Positions 40,619-43,221 of a stretch of DNA of 43,221 bases are shown here, one piece after another. The position numbers were made by a program, and so were the translations under genes. The notes beneath the pieces were generated by a model that saw only the letters and a program-made list of their open reading frames with translations, was not told the DNA's origin and ran no database searches. This DNA comes from Streptomyces silvae (GTDB lineage: Bacteria > Actinomycetota > Actinomycetes > Streptomycetales > Streptomycetaceae): positions 1-43,221 of the forward strand of contig NZ_JAERUC010000141.1 of assembly GCF_016745505.1 (NCBI RefSeq), given 5' to 3'. Position 1 is the stretch's first letter. The number at the start of each line of letters is the position of its first letter.

Positions 40619-41362
40619 TCAGCGGCTCATCGGCCAGGCGACGGCGTCGTGGTCGAGGTCGCTCGCGTCGGCCGTGTCCGCGTACTGCGCGCAGGCGTCG
40701 GTGAGCGTCTCCAGCAGGGTCAGCGGATCGGGGAGCGGGTTCTCCGGGCCGCGGATCCAGTGCACGTCCAGCTCACCGGGGAGCCGGGCGGGGGGCAGGA
40801 GGACGTAGCTGCCGCGGCAGTGCCAGCGGAGTCCCGGATGCTCGTCCATGGTCTCGGGGTGGCAGTCCAGCTCGCAGGGCCACCACTCGTCCTCGTCGTC
40901 GGGGGTGCCGCGGGTGGCGGTGAAGAAGAGCATCCGGTCGGTGCCGGACTGGGCCACGGGGCCGACGTCGATGCCCGCCGCGAGGAGCCGCTCCAGGGCG
41001 GCGTGTCCCGCGCTCAGGGGCACGTCGAGGACGTCGTGGATCATGCCCGTCGCGGTGATGAAGTTGGCCAGCGGCTGGTTGGCCGCCCAGCGCTCGATCT
41101 GGGCGCGGTCCGTCGTGGACTGCGTCTGCCAGGCGAACGAGACCGGGTGCCGCGCGGGGGTCGGACAGCCGATGCGCTCGCACGAACATCGGTAGCCGGA
41201 CGGGTGCGCCGCGGGTGAGATGGGCATTCCTGCCTCGGCGACGGCCAGGAGCAGCGCCAGCCGTGCCGCGTCGTCGGCCTCCGGCTGTGGTTTGGGCCGC
41301 CTGCGCAGCCACTGGGAAATCCTGCCCTCTGTGCCGCGATAGCGGCCGGAATCGGCGCCCAT
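40619..41362 (-). CDS. PrimPol-like protein (bifunctional DNA primase/polymerase N-terminal family)
   Basis: 247 residues related to the archaeo-eukaryotic primase-polymerase N-terminal domain: GMPISPAAHPSGYRCSCERI with Cys pairs, GCPTPARHPVSFAWQTQSTT, RWAANQPLANFITATG (typical NxGvaTG region) and HDVLDVPLSAGHAALERLL. The catalytic Asp-x-Asp seen in active PrimPols is here LDVP, with one Asp lost, so enzymatic activity is doubtful. Streptomyces genomes carry several such short forms with unknown roles. ATG 41362 has GAGGTGAGGGG just upstream. Convergent with the VOC gene. Confidence 0.75.
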   Translation of the reverse strand: MGADSGRYRGTEGRISQWLRRRPKPQPEADDAARLALLLAVAEAGMPISPAAHPSGYRCSCERIGCPTPARHPVSFAWQTQSTTDRAQIERWAANQPLANFITATGMIHDVLDVPLSAGHAALERLLAAGIDVGPVAQSGTDRMLFFTATRGTPDDEDEWWPCELDCHPETMDEHPGLRWHCRGSYVLLPPARLPGELDVHWIRGPENPLPDPLTLLETLTDACAQYADTADASDLDHDAVAWPMSR

Positions 41363-41504
41363 CTATCCCCTCACCTCAGCGGTTACCTCTCCATGGTCGC
41401 ACCATCCTGCTCCTCGGGTGGCCAGAGTTCCGAAGCGGGGTGCCCGGGCGGTTGCGCAGGGGTCGGCACACTCGTACGGAATGTCATGGAATGCACCCCC
41501 GGGT

Positions 41505-42134
41505 TCATGGCTGGACCAGGATCCCCCGCAGGGTGAGGTCGACGATCTGGTCCGCGTACGCGTGGGTCAGCGGATGCGTCCTGAGCAGCCAGCGGTGGGT
41601 GAGCGGGGCGATCAGGAGCTCCAGTGCGATCCGCGGATCGATGTCCGCACGCACCTGGCCGGCCTCCTGGGCCGCCCGCAGGCGTGTGACATACAACTGG
41701 AGCTGCGGTTCGAGCAAATTTTCGACGAATTGGGCTCCGAGTGCGGGGTCGATGATCCCCTCGGCGGCCAGGGCCCGGGTGGGTGCCGCGCTCACCGGGT
41801 CGTTCAGCCCGTCGACCGTGGTCCGGAGGACGAGCTTGAGGTCGGCGGCCAGGTCGCCGGTGTCGGGGATGCCGTACGCACCGTCCTCGCCGGCCTCGCC
41901 CACCTCCTGCGAGCGGCGGGCGCTCTCGGCGAGGAACGCCTCCAGGAGCACGGCCGCCTTGGAGGGCCACCAGCGGTAGATCGTCTGCTTGCCGACGCCG
42001 GCCCGGGCGGCGATACCCTCGATCGTCGTCCTCGCGTACCCCACCTCGCCGACGAGCGCGAGTGCGGCGTCACAGATCGCGCGCCGTGAGCGGTCGCTGC
42101 GACGGCTGGAGTCGGGGGACTTCTGAGCTGCCAT
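41505..42134 (-). CDS. TetR family regulator
   Basis: 209 residues. HTH (about 14-62: RRAICDAALALVGEVGYART, TIEGIAARAGVGKQTIYRWW, PSKAAVLLEAFLAES) followed by a TetR_C-type domain (RALAAEGIIDPALGAQFVEN, ALELLIAPLTHRWLLRTHPL). ATG 42134 is 6 nt after TAGGAT (minus strand 42146-42141), implying a leaderless message, and CGATACGTATCG (42160-42171) sits at the -35 zone, so autoregulation is expected. Divergent from the DDAH-family gene; whether it controls that gene is unknown. Confidence 0.9.
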   Translation of the reverse strand: MAAQKSPDSSRRSDRSRRAICDAALALVGEVGYARTTIEGIAARAGVGKQTIYRWWPSKAAVLLEAFLAESARRSQEVGEAGEDGAYGIPDTGDLAADLKLVLRTTVDGLNDPVSAAPTRALAAEGIIDPALGAQFVENLLEPQLQLYVTRLRAAQEAGQVRADIDPRIALELLIAPLTHRWLLRTHPLTHAYADQIVDLTLRGILVQP

Positions 42135-42159
42135 CCGCCCATCCTAGAGCCTGACGGTC

Positions 42160-42171
42160 CGATACGTATCG
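42160..42171. promoter_or_regulatory. Palindromic operator candidate at TetR promoter
   Basis: CGATACGTATCG is a perfect 12-bp palindrome overlapping the expected -35 region of the TetR promoter (minus strand), 26 bp from its start codon and 180 bp from the DDAH gene. Confidence 0.55.
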
Positions 42172-42351
42172 TCTTGCCTACGGGCCGGCTCTCCCGGGAC
42201 AGCCCCCACCGGGCCACCCCGGGGGCCCGCGCGAACCACCCGAACGGATCACAGCGCGACGGCCCGGCGCGGCGCACCATGAACTCACGCGCACACCCCG
42301 CGCGTGTCCCACCGTTCCGCGGCCGAGGCCGCCGTTCGTGAGGAGCCTGCA

Positions 42352-43182
42352 TTGACCCGTGACGCCACCCCCCGTCGCTACCTGATGTGCGCCCCGGCCC
42401 ACTTCGAGGTCACCTACTCCATCAACCCGTGGATGGATCCGTCGAAGCCCGTGGATCTGCCCCTGGCCCAGACCCAGTGGGAGGACCTGCGCGACCGCTA
42501 CCGGGCTCTCGGCCACACCGTGGAGCTGCTCACCCCCCGCCCCGACCTGCCCGACATGGTGTTCGCCGCCAACGGGGCCACCGTGATCGACGGCAAGGTG
42601 CTCGGGGCCCTGTTCGCCTACCGGGAGCGGTACGCGGAGGCGGAGGCGCACCGGGAGTGGTTCCGGGCCAACGGCTTCACCGAGATCCATGAGCCGGCCC
42701 ATGTCAACGAGGGCGAGGGCGACTTCGCGGTGACCGCCTCGTACCTGCTGGCCGGGCGGGGCTTCCGCTCCAGCCCGCTCTCCCACGACGAGGCGCAGGA
42801 GTTCTTCGGGCGCCCGGTGATCGGCCTCGACCTGGTGGACCCGCGCTACTACCACCTGGACACGGCGCTGTGCGTGCTCGACGAGGCGGCGGACGAGATC
42901 ATGTACTACCCGGGGGCGTTCTCACCGGGCAGCCGGTCCGTGCTGGCCCGCCTCTTCCCCGACGCGCTGCTGGCCGAGGAGGCGGACGCCGCCTCGCTGG
43001 GGCTCAACGCGGTCAGCGACGGGCGCCATGTGCTGCTCCCGCAGGCGGCCGTGGGGCTCTTCGACCCGCTGCGGGACCGGGGCTTCGAGCCGGTCCCGAT
43101 GGACCTGGGCGAGCTGCTCAAGGGCGGCGGCAGCGTGAAGTGCTGCACCCAGGAGCTGCGGGCCGGGGCCGAGGGGACCTAG
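42352..43182 (+). CDS. ddaH: Dimethylarginine dimethylaminohydrolase-family amidinohydrolase
   Basis: 276 residues, pentein fold. Hydrolyses dimethylarginine (or a related guanidine) to citrulline and dimethylamine. Seen: YLMCAPAHFEVTYSINPWMD, LPDMVFAANGATVIDGKVLG, NEGEGDFAVT, RYYHLDTALCVLDE with the catalytic His, and GGGSVKCCTQELR with the nucleophilic Cys (residue 264 or 265). In many actinomycetes this gene stands before an ornithine aminotransferase, but the window ends 39 bp after its stop. TTG 42352 is chosen because GAGGAG lies 6 nt upstream; GTG 42304 is in frame but has no such site. Confidence 0.9.
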   Translation: MTRDATPRRYLMCAPAHFEVTYSINPWMDPSKPVDLPLAQTQWEDLRDRYRALGHTVELLTPRPDLPDMVFAANGATVIDGKVLGALFAYRERYAEAEAHREWFRANGFTEIHEPAHVNEGEGDFAVTASYLLAGRGFRSSPLSHDEAQEFFGRPVIGLDLVDPRYYHLDTALCVLDEAADEIMYYPGAFSPGSRSVLARLFPDALLAEEADAASLGLNAVSDGRHVLLPQAAVGLFDPLRDRGFEPVPMDLGELLKGGGSVKCCTQELRAGAEGT

Positions 43183-43221
43183 GGTCTTTCGTTTGGATCA
43201 GGCCGGATCAGGGAGCGGGGT

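Noticed and set aside
43183..43221. Repeat element beginning GGTCTTTCGTTTGGATCAGG at the right edge
   Set aside because: It recalls a short intergenic sequence seen in streptomycetes, but only 39 bases are visible and no second copy lies in the window.

Overview
The window is high-GC chromosomal DNA of an actinomycete, almost certainly Streptomyces. Reasons: third-position GC bias throughout, frequent GTG/TTG starts, many TetR/MFS pairs, a BTAD (AfsR/SARP-type) regulator of about 1,100 residues, an F420 reductase, an EfeOBU iron uptake operon, and protein sequences that read as Streptomyces orthologues (GlnA2-type glutamine synthetase, glutamine-dependent NAD+ synthetase, PanB, type I methionine aminopeptidase). 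No rRNA, tRNA, CRISPR array or intact insertion sequence was seen. About 44 genes are supported, two of them broken.

Layout. 1-1.3 kb: a DHA2-type MFS exporter (runs off the left edge) divergent from its TetR regulator, with a 30-bp operator-like palindrome between them. 1.3-2.8 kb: a metallophosphoesterase divergent from a CGNR zinc-finger regulator. 2.8-4.8 kb: a small accessory patch with a shattered MmyB-type XRE regulator remnant, a GntR/UTRA regulator with two direct-repeat operator candidates, and two translationally coupled small proteins. 4.8-6.2 kb: GlnA2-like ligase. 6.5-10.2 kb: DUF3105, DUF305 (Met/His-rich), a CBS-pair protein and a Tat-exported multicopper oxidase that carries an in-frame TGA just before its last copper motif. 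10.3-12.9 kb: NAD+ synthetase and a membrane protein. 13-25.6 kb: an efflux-rich stretch (four more MFS pumps and a DrrAB-type ABC pair) interspersed with an SDR, two TetR regulators, an EEP-family protein and panB. 25.7-29 kb: the giant BTAD/NB-ARC/TPR regulator. 29-32.9 kb: site-2-type membrane protease, small membrane protein, F420:NADP oxidoreductase, two unknowns, map. 32.9-39 kb: an iron section with heme oxygenase and efeOBU plus a lipoprotein, each unit preceded by a DtxR/DmdR-type iron box. 39-43.2 kb: WYL regulator divergent from a VOC protein, a PrimPol-like protein, and a TetR regulator divergent from a DDAH-family amidinohydrolase.

How the genes work together. Most units are small self-contained circuits: a TetR, GntR or WYL regulator beside its target with a recognisable palindrome in the shared promoter region. 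Heme oxygenase and EfeB/EfeO/EfeU form a coherent iron-acquisition set under one predicted iron regulator. DUF305 and the multicopper oxidase suggest extracytoplasmic copper handling.

I did not find one large novel system. The observations most worth a second look are the nonsense codon in the multicopper oxidase, the duplicated Cys-His motif in the small protein at 4436-4798, a set of ten promoters whose -10 box lies 6-7 nt from the start codon (predicted leaderless mRNAs), the 13-bp tandem repeats plus hairpin upstream of the Cmx-type pump, and the paired iron boxes. All calls come from reading the sequence; no database search was run.
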